64,000 bases of DNA from Rubellimicrobium arenae (GTDB taxonomy: Bacteria; Pseudomonadota; Alphaproteobacteria; Rhodobacterales; Rhodobacteraceae), in contig NZ_JAFMST010000009.1 in NCBI RefSeq assembly GCF_017916275.1, forward strand, positions 1 through 64,000. Direction: 5' to 3'. Of the stretch, positions 37,460 to 45,303 are shown piece after piece; position 1 is the stretch's first letter; each line of letters starts with the position of its first letter. Under the pieces are notes generated by a model. The model was given only the letters and a program-made list of their open reading frames with translations. It did not search any database and was not told the DNA's origin. Both the position numbers and the translations under genes were made by a program.

Positions 37460-39595
37460 TCAGACGATAAGGACGTCGGCTGCCGTAATCACCGCGCCGC
37501 CCGAGAAGACGGCGAGCTCCGTAACTCCGCCCGCGGCCGAGCCGTTGGCATCAAAGCGCAGGACCCCAGTGTCGGTCTCGTAGACGAAGCGCTGGTTCGA
37601 AGTGGTCGCCAGCCCGCTGGTGTTGGCGACGAAGCGGCCTGCAGCGAGCGCCCCCTCCGCGAGCCCGCCAAAGGCGTCGCCCTCGAAGACAAGCCGGTCG
37701 TCGTTGCCGACGAGGCGGTTGAAGTCGACCACTGTGTCTCGGCCCTCGTTGCGGGCGGTGAAGACAAAGATGTCGTTGCCCTCCCCGCCCAGGAGGGTGT
37801 CGGCCCCGCCGCCGCCGATCAGCGTGTCGGCGCCGCCGTAGCCATAAAGGTTGTCCTGCTCCAACCCCCCGGCGAGCGTGTTGGCTCCGTTGTCGCCGTG
37901 GAGGTTGTCCCGGAAGTCGGAGCCGGTGAGGTTCTCGACACCCACGTAGACATCCCCCAGGGCGTCGCCGCCGAAGTAGATCGAGTTCCCGGTCAGGCGG
38001 GCGTCGACCCCTCCGGTGGTGGCCGAGGCGTAGGACACGGTGTCGATCCCCGCTCCGCCGGCCAAGAGGTCCGCGCCGGCGCCGCCCAAGAGCGTATCGT
38101 TGCCGCCCTCGCCATGGAGCCGGTCGGCCAAAGCACCTCCCGAGATGGTGTTGCCAAGGCTGTTGCCGACGCCGGTGAAGCCGCCCAAGCCGTAGAAGAT
38201 CAGATCCTCGACATTGCCACCGAGCGTGTAGCCGGACATGGCCGACCACACGGTGTCGGTGCCGGCGTTCGCGCCTTCCATCACCTTGTCGCCGAAGTCG
38301 TCGACGAGGTAGGTGTCGTCGCCGGCTCCCCCCCTCATGTCATCGGCCCCGGCTCCGCCGTCGAGCATGTCGTTGCCGGATCCGGCGTAGAGGTAGTCGC
38401 TCTGCGTCCCGGCGTAGAGGACGTCGTCGCCCTCGTCGCCGACAAGCCCATCAAGCCCCGAGCCTCCGTAGAGGACGTCGTTGCCGGCGTCGCCGTCGAG
38501 TCGGTCGTTGCCGTTGCCACCGGTGAGCCGGTCGTCGCCACCGACGTTGCCGTTGCCGCCGTTGCCGTAGTCACCATGGACCTCGTCGTCGCCCGAGCCG
38601 GCATCAATGACATCGTGGCCGCCGGTGATCGTGCTGTAGCCATCCGCAAAGTAGCTGTCGCCGTATATGGTGTCGTTGCCGCCGTTACCCTCAATGGCGT
38701 CGTTGCCACCGATCAGCCTTCCGCTGGCCAAGCGGTACACGTCGCCGATGATGACCTCGCCCAGCTCGCCGCCCCGGATCGTGTCGGCGCCGCCCCGCAC
38801 GAGACTGTCGGCGTATTGATCATGTACGTCGCCGACCAGCTTGCCGTTGAAGTTGAGGCCGGCCGTGATCTGGTCGTTGCCGCCGACCACCTGCGTCAGG
38901 GTGCCGCCAGCGCCTCCGACGCTGAGGGCATCGCCCACGGCGTAGGACGGCAGCGTGGCCCGGATCAGGATGGTGTCGTGGCCGCCGGTGAGCTTGCTTC
39001 CCGCGTGAACGCTGCCCGCGTCGCCTGTCAGGTGCCTGAACTTTGCGGTCTCCAGGCTCAGGATCTCATCATTGCCGCCGCGGTAGTCCGATGTCCGCGT
39101 GCCAGCGACAGGGCTGCCGACGGTTTCCACGTCACCATAAGCGACGACGCGGCCGTCGCCGGTGTGGATCACGTCACTGCCGCCGGCTTGGCGACCGGGC
39201 CGCGCCGCCCCGCCGTCCCCGACCATGTAGATGGTCGCGTCCAAGGCGCCCTGCGCTACGGCAGGACCAAGAAGTACGTCGTTGCCCTCCAAGAAGCGCC
39301 AGAAGTCAGTTGGCCCGTTGTCGAGAAGCGCCGCCGGGGCGCTGATGCCGGTGATCGTGACATCAGGCGAGCCGTTGTTGCCCAGGTCGAAGGAGATGGA
39401 GGTCACAGTCCCGGTCTTCGCCCGCCCGGACGCGTCGTAGGTGAGACCGCTGCCGTGGAGCGTGACGGTGTGACCGCCAGGCGTGATGAACTGCCAAAGG
39501 TCGGGCTGGATCGTGAGAGCGGTCCTGAAGCCGACGAACTGGGGGTCGGTCATCGAGAACCAGTGTTTCGATTGGGAAAAGTCGAGGGTTGCCAT
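37460..39595 (-). CDS. Large RTX calcium-binding protein
   Basis: A 711-residue acidic protein with no signal peptide. The first 100 residues are a non-repetitive domain (ATLDFSQSKHWFSMTDPQFV, TVTSISFDLGNNGSPDVTIT). Residues about 100-300 hold long, loosely spaced RTX-like units of 35-45 residues separated by linkers (SKLTGGHDTILIRATLPSYA, SLVRGGADTIRGGELGEVII). Residues about 300-640 are dense nonapeptides (GGNGNDRLDGDAGNDVLYGG). The tail (GRDTVVDFNRLVGNDDRLVF) fits type I secretion. ATG 39595 is the likely start; a TTG at 39619 is in frame. It follows the DUF1127 gene. It probably forms an extracellular calcium-binding layer or adhesin. Confidence 0.85.
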   Translation of the reverse strand: MATLDFSQSKHWFSMTDPQFVGFRTALTIQPDLWQFITPGGHTVTLHGSGLTYDASGRAKTGTVTSISFDLGNNGSPDVTITGISAPAALLDNGPTDFWRFLEGNDVLLGPAVAQGALDATIYMVGDGGAARPGRQAGGSDVIHTGDGRVVAYGDVETVGSPVAGTRTSDYRGGNDEILSLETAKFRHLTGDAGSVHAGSKLTGGHDTILIRATLPSYAVGDALSVGGAGGTLTQVVGGNDQITAGLNFNGKLVGDVHDQYADSLVRGGADTIRGGELGEVIIGDVYRLASGRLIGGNDAIEGNGGNDTIYGDSYFADGYSTITGGHDVIDAGSGDDEVHGDYGNGGNGNVGGDDRLTGGNGNDRLDGDAGNDVLYGGSGLDGLVGDEGDDVLYAGTQSDYLYAGSGNDMLDGGAGADDMRGGAGDDTYLVDDFGDKVMEGANAGTDTVWSAMSGYTLGGNVEDLIFYGLGGFTGVGNSLGNTISGGALADRLHGEGGNDTLLGGAGADLLAGGAGIDTVSYASATTGGVDARLTGNSIYFGGDALGDVYVGVENLTGSDFRDNLHGDNGANTLAGGLEQDNLYGYGGADTLIGGGGADTLLGGEGNDIFVFTARNEGRDTVVDFNRLVGNDDRLVFEGDAFGGLAEGALAAGRFVANTSGLATTSNQRFVYETDTGVLRFDANGSAAGGVTELAVFSGGAVITAADVLIV

Positions 39596-39697
39596 GAAAG
39601 GTCTCAACCAATTGGTCAAAAGGGAAAGTGCTGCGGCAGCCGAGCGAGGCCGCCGGGCGTGGTTGGCTGGGTAGTCCGAGGCGGGTCGCGGCCGGCC

Positions 39698-39895
39698 TTA
39701 CGGGCGGCGGACAACGCCGCGCAGGACGTCGTCGATCTGATCGCGCAGGAACCCCATGTCGTTCAGCATATGGTCGGACAACGCATGGAGATGGACGCGA
39801 TCCTCGTGAGCCCTGAGCGCTCGGGAGATCCGGCCAATGCGGGCCCAAGTCCCATAGGTTCGGGGCTGGGCGGGGGTAGAGAGGATAATGCTCAT
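39698..39895 (-). CDS. DUF1127 small protein
   Basis: A 65-residue protein starting MSIILSTPAQPR. The C-terminal half is the DUF1127 motif: an arginine-containing helix, then LHALSDHMLNDMGFLRDQID and a basic end. Proteins of this family are common in alphaproteobacteria, and some act through RNA in phosphate, stress or carbon regulation. Here it is first of the leftward RTX/rhodanese set and faces the winged-helix regulator across a 138-bp promoter region. An in-frame upstream extension has no conserved features. Confidence 0.8.
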   Translation of the reverse strand: MSIILSTPAQPRTYGTWARIGRISRALRAHEDRVHLHALSDHMLNDMGFLRDQIDDVLRGVVRRP

Positions 39896-39960
39896 GGTAT
39901 CAGCTCTGGTCAAAACACCACGCGTGCCGCATGGCCCGTCCTCCATACCTGCACGCGGCG

Positions 39961-39999
39961 CTTACCGTCCTTACCGGAACCTTACCGTTCGTGTATCAT
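39961..39999 (+). promoter_or_regulatory. Triple CTTACCG direct repeat overlapping a candidate promoter
   Basis: CTTACCG occurs at 39961-39967, 39970-39976 and 39981-39987, spaced 9 and 11 bp, in the gap between the divergent DUF1127 and regulator genes. TTACCG (39971-39976) and TATCAT (39994-39999) form a plausible -35/-10 pair with a 17-bp spacer pointing to the regulator. OmpR/PhoB-type winged helices bind direct heptamer repeats about 11 bp apart, and the adjacent gene encodes such a domain, so autoregulation is likely. This is inference from layout. Confidence 0.55.
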
Positions 40000-40033
40000 A
40001 GGGCCGCAGGTGCTTATCCTTCAGGTGAAGCTC

Positions 40034-41890
40034 ATGGCAGCTTTCGTGTTCGGAGACTTCGAGCTGGATGAGGCGGCCCACAGCCTGCGGCTGAAGGGCG
40101 AGGAGCTTCCCATCCAGCCATTGGTGCTCAGTCTCCTCGCCTACCTCGTGCGACATGCTGGGCGTGTGGTGCCCAAAGATGAGCTGATGGATGCGCTCTG
40201 GCCGGGCCTGCACGTTACCGAAGCCTCGGTTCAGCGGGCGGTGAGCCTGGCGCGAACGGCCCTGAAGGCCGGCGGGCTGGAGGGTGCCCTGCGCAACGTC
40301 CCACGACTGGGCTACCGCTTTGCGCTGGATCGTGCGACGCTGGCAGAGATCGGCCCCACCCAGAGCGCCGGGATGTCCCTGGCCTTGGACCGCGCCCGGC
40401 AGGCAGCCGAGGCGCGCCGCTGGACCGAAGCCTCGTCTCGCTTCGCCGAGGCCGACCAGGTCAACCGCCTCGGCCCAGAGGACCTCGACCTTTGGGCCTA
40501 TACCCTCGAATGCCAGGGCCGCCTCAACGCCTCCCGGCCGCTTCATGCCCGCGCGGTTGAAGGTCATCTGGGTCAGGGGGCACCTTACAAGGCGGCCCGC
40601 TCGGCCGTCAGGCTTGGCACGGTCAACTTCGAACTGGGCCACGCCGAGGCGAGCAGGGCTTGGATCGCCCGGGCCGAGGAGCTCTTGGGCTCGGATGGAC
40701 CAACGGAGGTCGAGGCGTTCCTGCTTTGGATGAAGTCGCGCCAAGCCGCGTTCGACGGGGAGCCGGATGCAGCCCTGGACCTGATCCGAAGGGCGGTGCA
40801 ACTGGCGGAGACGTCGTCCTCGATCGCCATGCGCGCCCTCGCGATCGCCTACGAGGGCTTCTACCGCATGACCCTGGGGGATGTGGAGACGGGGCGGGCG
40901 CGGCAGGATCTGGCCGCCGCCACGGCGCTGTCGAGCGAGATAGACCCGCACACGGGCAGCGTGATCTACTGCTCAATCCTGTGGAGCTGCCGCATGTTCG
41001 CCGACTGGTCGCGCGCGGCGCAGTGGAGCCCCGGCTTCGAGTTCTGGTGCAGCATGGCCTACGCGGGGATCACGGGCGCGTGCCGCCTCCATGGCGCGGA
41101 CGTCTTAGCCTCGGTTGGCCGCTTGGCGGAGGCCTTGCGCGAGATCGACATCGCCATCCCCGCGCTGATCGAGGAAGGCACTTGGGAACTGGGTGACGCC
41201 TACCGGGTCCGGGGTGACATCCGGGCAATGATGGGCGAGCCCGAGGCGGCCCGCGGCGACTACCAGCTGTGCATGAGTCTCGGCTGGGACGGCGAGCCCG
41301 GTCTGGCCCGGCTCGTGGCGGAGGCGGGGGATGTGCCGAGCGCCCTGGCCGCGCTCGACCGTTCCTTGGAGGGGGGGTCCTGGCACGCGCGCCAGCGCCG
41401 GGGCTGGCTCCTGGCCAACAAGGCACAAATCGCGGCCGGCGCGGGTCTCGTCGAGGAGGCGGCTGCGGCGCTGGCCGAGCTGGGCGGCCGCCGCGACGCA
41501 ACGCCCATCCCCGCCATCCAGGCCATGGCCCTCGAGGCCCAGGCCGAACTCATGGTCCACGACGGCCAGGTCGCCGCCGCGATTACCACGTGCCAGCTGG
41601 CTCGCCAGCTTTGGCTCGGCGTGCGGCACGAGTTCCATGCCGCTCGCCTGCACCTCCGGGTTGCGGAACTGATGGAGCAGACCGGCGACGGCGCGCGCGC
41701 ACATATGGAGCGCGCGGCCGCGCGCATGGTGGCTGAGCGGGTCGGAGCGAGACGGCTCTTGGCGCGGCTGGACGCGATGGAGGAAGCCCAAAGCAGTGTG
41801 GACGCCCAAGGCGCGTTGCCAGGATGGGAGCCTGAAGGCACGATCGTGTTTGACAAGTCTCGCAGAGGCGTGCGTTCGTCGGCAGCCTAA
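40034..41890 (+). CDS. Winged-helix (OmpR/PhoB-type) regulator with helical-repeat sensor region
   Basis: A 618-residue regulator. Residues 1-100 are an OmpR/PhoB-type DNA-binding winged helix: FVFGDFELDEAAHSLRLKGE, ELPIQPLVLSLLAYLVRHAG, VVPKDELMDALWPGLHVTEA, SVQRAVSLARTAL and NVPRLGYRFAL. The rest is alpha-helical with TPR-like repeats (ARQAAEARRWTEASSRFAEA, LHGADVLASVGRLAEALREI). No receiver, ATPase or membrane segment is seen, so it senses by protein or ligand contact, not phosphorylation. AGGTG precedes ATG 40034. It is divergent from the DUF1127/RTX/rhodanese set and probably controls it. Confidence 0.87.
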   Translation: MAAFVFGDFELDEAAHSLRLKGEELPIQPLVLSLLAYLVRHAGRVVPKDELMDALWPGLHVTEASVQRAVSLARTALKAGGLEGALRNVPRLGYRFALDRATLAEIGPTQSAGMSLALDRARQAAEARRWTEASSRFAEADQVNRLGPEDLDLWAYTLECQGRLNASRPLHARAVEGHLGQGAPYKAARSAVRLGTVNFELGHAEASRAWIARAEELLGSDGPTEVEAFLLWMKSRQAAFDGEPDAALDLIRRAVQLAETSSSIAMRALAIAYEGFYRMTLGDVETGRARQDLAAATALSSEIDPHTGSVIYCSILWSCRMFADWSRAAQWSPGFEFWCSMAYAGITGACRLHGADVLASVGRLAEALREIDIAIPALIEEGTWELGDAYRVRGDIRAMMGEPEAARGDYQLCMSLGWDGEPGLARLVAEAGDVPSALAALDRSLEGGSWHARQRRGWLLANKAQIAAGAGLVEEAAAALAELGGRRDATPIPAIQAMALEAQAELMVHDGQVAAAITTCQLARQLWLGVRHEFHAARLHLRVAELMEQTGDGARAHMERAAARMVAERVGARRLLARLDAMEEAQSSVDAQGALPGWEPEGTIVFDKSRRGVRSSAA

Positions 41891-42453
41891 GACCAAGTTG
41901 TCGGCCGAACAGTCCTGAACTCGCTTTGGTCGCCTCAACGCTCGAAGCGAAGCGCGATGTTGTCCAAGAAGGTGCAGTGATTTTGACCGCGGATCCATCT
42001 TGAAGCGCAGATTGCCTCGTGGCTGGAAGGCAACCACGCCACCGACGAGTTCGCGCTAGCTGAGGCAGGCCTCAGACAGGACCATGGGACCGACGCGACC
42101 GACTGCGAGCGGCTTGAGCACCTTGTCGACCTTCCCGAGGCCAGTGCCACTCCACTGCTCAGAGTGCCCGTCGCCGATGCATCGCCAGTGTTGGAGGAAC
42201 CGAGGCAAGACAGGCATGAGACGCAGCGGCAGAGCGTCGGGCGCCTCGGCAGCCTAACAGGCCTGCGCCGAGCTGAGTTCCCTCGATTCGAGGAGCCACC
42301 GCCTTCGTTGAGAGGCTGTTCGCTACCACTCGCTGCGTCACAGCCAATGCATTCTGTAGCCCGGGCGTACCCCAGACCAGTGAACGAGAGTCTCCATAGC
42401 ATGATGGAGCCAGCGTTCTAACTACTTTATTCCCTACAAATCAAGGTTTGGGG
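41891..42453. other. Noncoding stretch between regulator gene and tRNA-Met
   Basis: No gene is supported. A frame from about 41987 to 42421 (+) stays open without a start or a recognised family; it reads like decayed coding DNA in its first part (EAQIASWLEGNHATDEFALA). The part next to the tRNA 3' end is AT-richer. This is where an element inserted at the tRNA would end, but I find no integrase or clear attachment repeat. Confidence 0.4.
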
Positions 42454-42530
42454 TGGTAGCGGAGGAGGGATTTGAACCCCCGACACACGGATTATGATTC
42501 CGCCGCTCTAACCAACTGAGCTACTCCGCC
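42454..42530 (-). tRNA. tRNA-Met (anticodon CAT)
   Basis: The minus strand folds as a 77-base cloverleaf: acceptor GGCGGAG with CTCCGCT, D arm GCTC/GAGC, anticodon arm GCGGA-ATCATAA-TCCGT with anticodon CAT, T arm GGGGG-TTCAAAT-CCCTC, and an encoded CCA. It resembles alphaproteobacterial elongator methionine tRNAs. The first pair is G-U, unlike the unpaired end of an initiator. An Ile2 (lysidine) identity is not excluded by the CAT anticodon. The 3' end points into the accessory region. Confidence 0.95.
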
Positions 42531-42646
42531 ACGGGGGTTGCACTTAAGCCCTGGGAGAGGCGGCGTCAACCGCCAAAGTGGATGCGCCCCCCTTCCGGGC
42601 GCTGCCGAAGTCGTTCATCAAGGCGGACGCGTGACGGGAGGACCCC

Positions 42647-44059
42647 ATGGACATCATCGACCCCATCGCCCGGATCGTGGGCGCCGCCAATGTGCTCGCC
42701 GGGGACGCGATGGCCCCCTGGGGGCGGGACTGGACCGGCGCCTACAAGGGCACGCCCCTGGCCGTGGTGCGTCCCGGCTCGACCGCCGAGGTGTCTCAGG
42801 TCATGAAGCTGGTGCATGCAGCCGGGATCCCGGTGGTGCCGGCCTCCGGGCGGACCGGCCTGACCGGAGCCACCCAGGCCGAAGGACGGCTCGTTCTCTC
42901 GCTCGATCGCCTGAACCGGATCCGCGCGGTCAAGCCGGGTCCCCGCCTCATCGTGGCCGAGGCCGGGGTCATCCTCGACCGGCTCCACGCCGCGGCCGAG
43001 GAGGTGGGGCTCCTGTTCCCCCTTACCTTCGGGGCGCGCGGCTCGGCCATGGTGGGAGGCGCGCTGTCGACCAACGCCGGGGGCTCCAACGTGCTGCGCT
43101 ACGGCTCCGCGCGGGAGCAATGCCTCGGCCTCGAGGTCGTGCTGGCCGACGGGCGGGTGCTCGACCTCATGACCGAGCTGCACAAGGACAACTCGGGCTA
43201 TGCCCTGCGCCACCTGTTCATCGGCGGCGAAGGCACGCTCGGCATCATCACGGCGGCGGTGCTCAAGCTCGTCCCGCGGCCAAGGGCCTATGCCACGGCG
43301 ATGGTCGCGGTGCCATCCATCACGGCGGCGCTCGATCTTCTCGCCCGCCTGCGCGAGGCCACGGGGGGCGCGGTCGAGGCCTTCGAGTACATGCCGAGGA
43401 GCTACATCGAAGCCCACCTCGCCCACATCCCCGGCGCCCGCGAACCCTTTGCCGACCCGCACGAGCACAACATCATGGTCGAGGTCGGCGCCACCGCGGC
43501 GCGCGACGCGGAACCCGGACCGGACGGGACCGTTCCGCTGGTGGGGCTGGTGGAGCAGGTGCTGGCGGATCACATGGAAAGCGGACAGGTCCTGGACGCG
43601 GTCGTCGCGCGGTCCGAAGCGCAGCGGCGCGAGATGTGGGCGCGGCGCGAATCCGCCGCCGAGATCACCTTTACCCAGCCCTTCTGGGTGGACACCGACA
43701 TCGCGGTGCCTCTCGACCGGCTCGAGGATTTCCTGGGCACGATCCGGCGGCGGCTGGCCGAGGTGGACCCCGAGGCCACCGATTTCGTGGTCTCCCATCT
43801 CGGGGATGGCAACATCCACTACACCGCCTATCCGACCCGGGGCGACAAGGACCACCTCGCGACCATCCGGGCCCTGGTGGACGACACGGCCGTCTCCCTG
43901 GGCGGCAGCTTCTCGGCCGAGCACGGCATCGGCCTGTCCAAGCTGCCGGCCATGAGGACCCACAAGGACCCCGTTGCCCTTGAGGTGATGCGCAGCCTCA
44001 AGGCCGCGCTCGACCCCCAGGGCCTCCTGAACCCCGGCAAGACGGTCCCCGCCCCCTGA
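42647..44059 (+). CDS. FAD-binding 2-hydroxyacid dehydrogenase (GlcD/Dld/D2HGDH family)
   Basis: A 470-residue flavoprotein oxidising a D-2-hydroxyacid to a 2-oxoacid. The N-terminal FAD_binding_4 domain has PLAVVRPGSTAEVSQVMKLV, VPASGRTGLTGATQ, LTFGARGSAMVGGALSTNAG, GSNVLRYGSAREQCLGLEVV, and GGEGTLGIITAAVLKLVP. The C-terminal FAD-oxidase domain carries the metal-binding HLGDGNIHYTAYP and SAEHGIGLSK, ending LNPGKTVPAP. The exact substrate (glycolate, D-lactate or D-2-hydroxyglutarate) is not clear. GGGAGGA lies five bases before the ATG. Its stop overlaps the next ATG, so it is coupled to the MFS gene. Confidence 0.92.
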   Translation: MDIIDPIARIVGAANVLAGDAMAPWGRDWTGAYKGTPLAVVRPGSTAEVSQVMKLVHAAGIPVVPASGRTGLTGATQAEGRLVLSLDRLNRIRAVKPGPRLIVAEAGVILDRLHAAAEEVGLLFPLTFGARGSAMVGGALSTNAGGSNVLRYGSAREQCLGLEVVLADGRVLDLMTELHKDNSGYALRHLFIGGEGTLGIITAAVLKLVPRPRAYATAMVAVPSITAALDLLARLREATGGAVEAFEYMPRSYIEAHLAHIPGAREPFADPHEHNIMVEVGATAARDAEPGPDGTVPLVGLVEQVLADHMESGQVLDAVVARSEAQRREMWARRESAAEITFTQPFWVDTDIAVPLDRLEDFLGTIRRRLAEVDPEATDFVVSHLGDGNIHYTAYPTRGDKDHLATIRALVDDTAVSLGGSFSAEHGIGLSKLPAMRTHKDPVALEVMRSLKAALDPQGLLNPGKTVPAP

Positions 44060-45303
44060 TGAGAGCCGTCCCCGGCCTGATCCTCCGCGACCCCAGCCTC
44101 CGGATGGTGGCGGGGGGCGTGTTCCTCTTCGGCACGTTCTCCGCCTCCCTGGGGATCCACCAGTCGCTGATCGCCGTGCGGGTCTTCGGCCTGACGGACC
44201 CGGAATATGCGGTGGTCCTGTTCCTGGCCATGGCGGTCTCGGTCACGGCCTCGGTGGGGATCGGCATCGTCTCGGACCAGCAGCCCCGGCGCAAGGCCAT
44301 GGCCGTCCTGTCGGCCGCCGCCGGGGTGCTGGGCCCGCTCCTGGTCTGGGCGACGGACCGGCCGCTGGCCTTCGTCCTGGCGCACATCCTCCTGATGCCC
44401 GTCGCAGGCACGCTGTTCGGGCAGTTCTTCGCCCTGGCCCGGCTGGCGTCCAGCCGTTACGCGCCCGCAGAGCGGGACGGCATCCTGGCCGTCCTGCGCG
44501 CGCTGTTCGCGGTGCCCTTCACGCTCGTCCTGCCGCTCTGGGGCCTGGCCTTCCGGGACGAGGTGCCGCTCATCACCATCTACCCGGCCATCGGCCTGGT
44601 CGCGGCCGCGCTCCTGGCCCTGATCCTGCGCGACTGGCCTCATGATTCCCGTGCGCCCTGGCGGGAGGACCGCTCCGGCCTGAGCCTCCGCGCCGCGCTG
44701 GGCGAGATCGCCTCGGGCCCGGTGATGCTCCGCACGGTGCTCATGGGCGCCGTGCAGGCGGGCGGCGCCATCTCGGGCATCGTCCTGGGCCTTCTTTTCG
44801 CCCGCGCCGGGCGCGGGGCGGGCGATCTGGGCCTGTTCTTCGGGCTCTTCGTGGTCGTGGAGATCGCGGGCACCCTCCTGGCGGGGATGCTGGCGCGCCA
44901 CGTGCCCCGGCTCTGGCTGATCGCGTCGGGGGTCGCGACCTACGCGCTGTTCCTGGCGCTCCTGCCGTTCCTGGCCGGGACGCGGTGGCTTTGGCTCCTG
45001 ATCCTTCCCGCCGGGGCGGGCGGAGCGCTGATCTACACGCTGGCGATCGCCTACCTGCAGGACCTCCTGCACGCGCGGCCCGGCGCCGGGGCCTCGCTCA
45101 TCGCGATCCAGCGGGTCTCGGCCGAAGGGCTGTCCACGGCGATCTACGGCTTCGGCGCCTGGGCGCAGGGCTACGCGACGGTCTCGCTCCTGGGCGCGGT
45201 CGCCACGCTGACCGCCATGGGCATGATCCTGCGGCTCGACCGCGGCGGGCTCAGACCTGGAAGAAGTTCGGTCCCACCTCGTGCCGCATCTGGCACGCCA
45301 TGA
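44059..45303 (+). CDS. MFS transporter
   Basis: A 414-residue protein of about 12 hydrophobic helices. It lacks a clear textbook loop motif, but the loop SDQQPRRKAMAVLS after helix 2 corresponds to the MFS A-motif region (DxxxRR). The layout resembles SetA-like sugar efflux permeases, although substrate assignment would be a guess. TGATG coupling with the dehydrogenase suggests that the two share a metabolite. Its 3' end overlaps the convergent hemC gene by 53 bp. Confidence 0.85.
   Translation: MRAVPGLILRDPSLRMVAGGVFLFGTFSASLGIHQSLIAVRVFGLTDPEYAVVLFLAMAVSVTASVGIGIVSDQQPRRKAMAVLSAAAGVLGPLLVWATDRPLAFVLAHILLMPVAGTLFGQFFALARLASSRYAPAERDGILAVLRALFAVPFTLVLPLWGLAFRDEVPLITIYPAIGLVAAALLALILRDWPHDSRAPWREDRSGLSLRAALGEIASGPVMLRTVLMGAVQAGGAISGIVLGLLFARAGRGAGDLGLFFGLFVVVEIAGTLLAGMLARHVPRLWLIASGVATYALFLALLPFLAGTRWLWLLILPAGAGGALIYTLAIAYLQDLLHARPGAGASLIAIQRVSAEGLSTAIYGFGAWAQGYATVSLLGAVATLTAMGMILRLDRGGLRPGRSSVPPRAASGTP

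Noticed and set aside
32016-39595. Repeat-rich DNA considered as a CRISPR or satellite array
   Set aside because: The periodicity is in codons for GGxGxDxLxG units with variable bases and linkers; there are no constant repeats with unique spacers.
37367-40033. Open plus-strand frame running into the regulator gene, suggesting a 1507-residue protein
   Set aside because: It is antisense to clear RTX, rhodanese and DUF1127 genes; the family-like sequence and ribosome site start only at 40034. The upstream part is an artefact of GC-rich reverse frames.
41935-42421. Open frames on both strands between the regulator and the tRNA, considered as transposase remnants
   Set aside because: No start with a ribosome site, no DDE or other motif, and no terminal inverted repeats were found.
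42454-42530. Initiator tRNA identity for the CAT tRNA
   Set aside because: The acceptor stem starts with a G-U pair and the anticodon stem lacks the three G-C pairs of initiators, so an elongator methionine tRNA is more likely.
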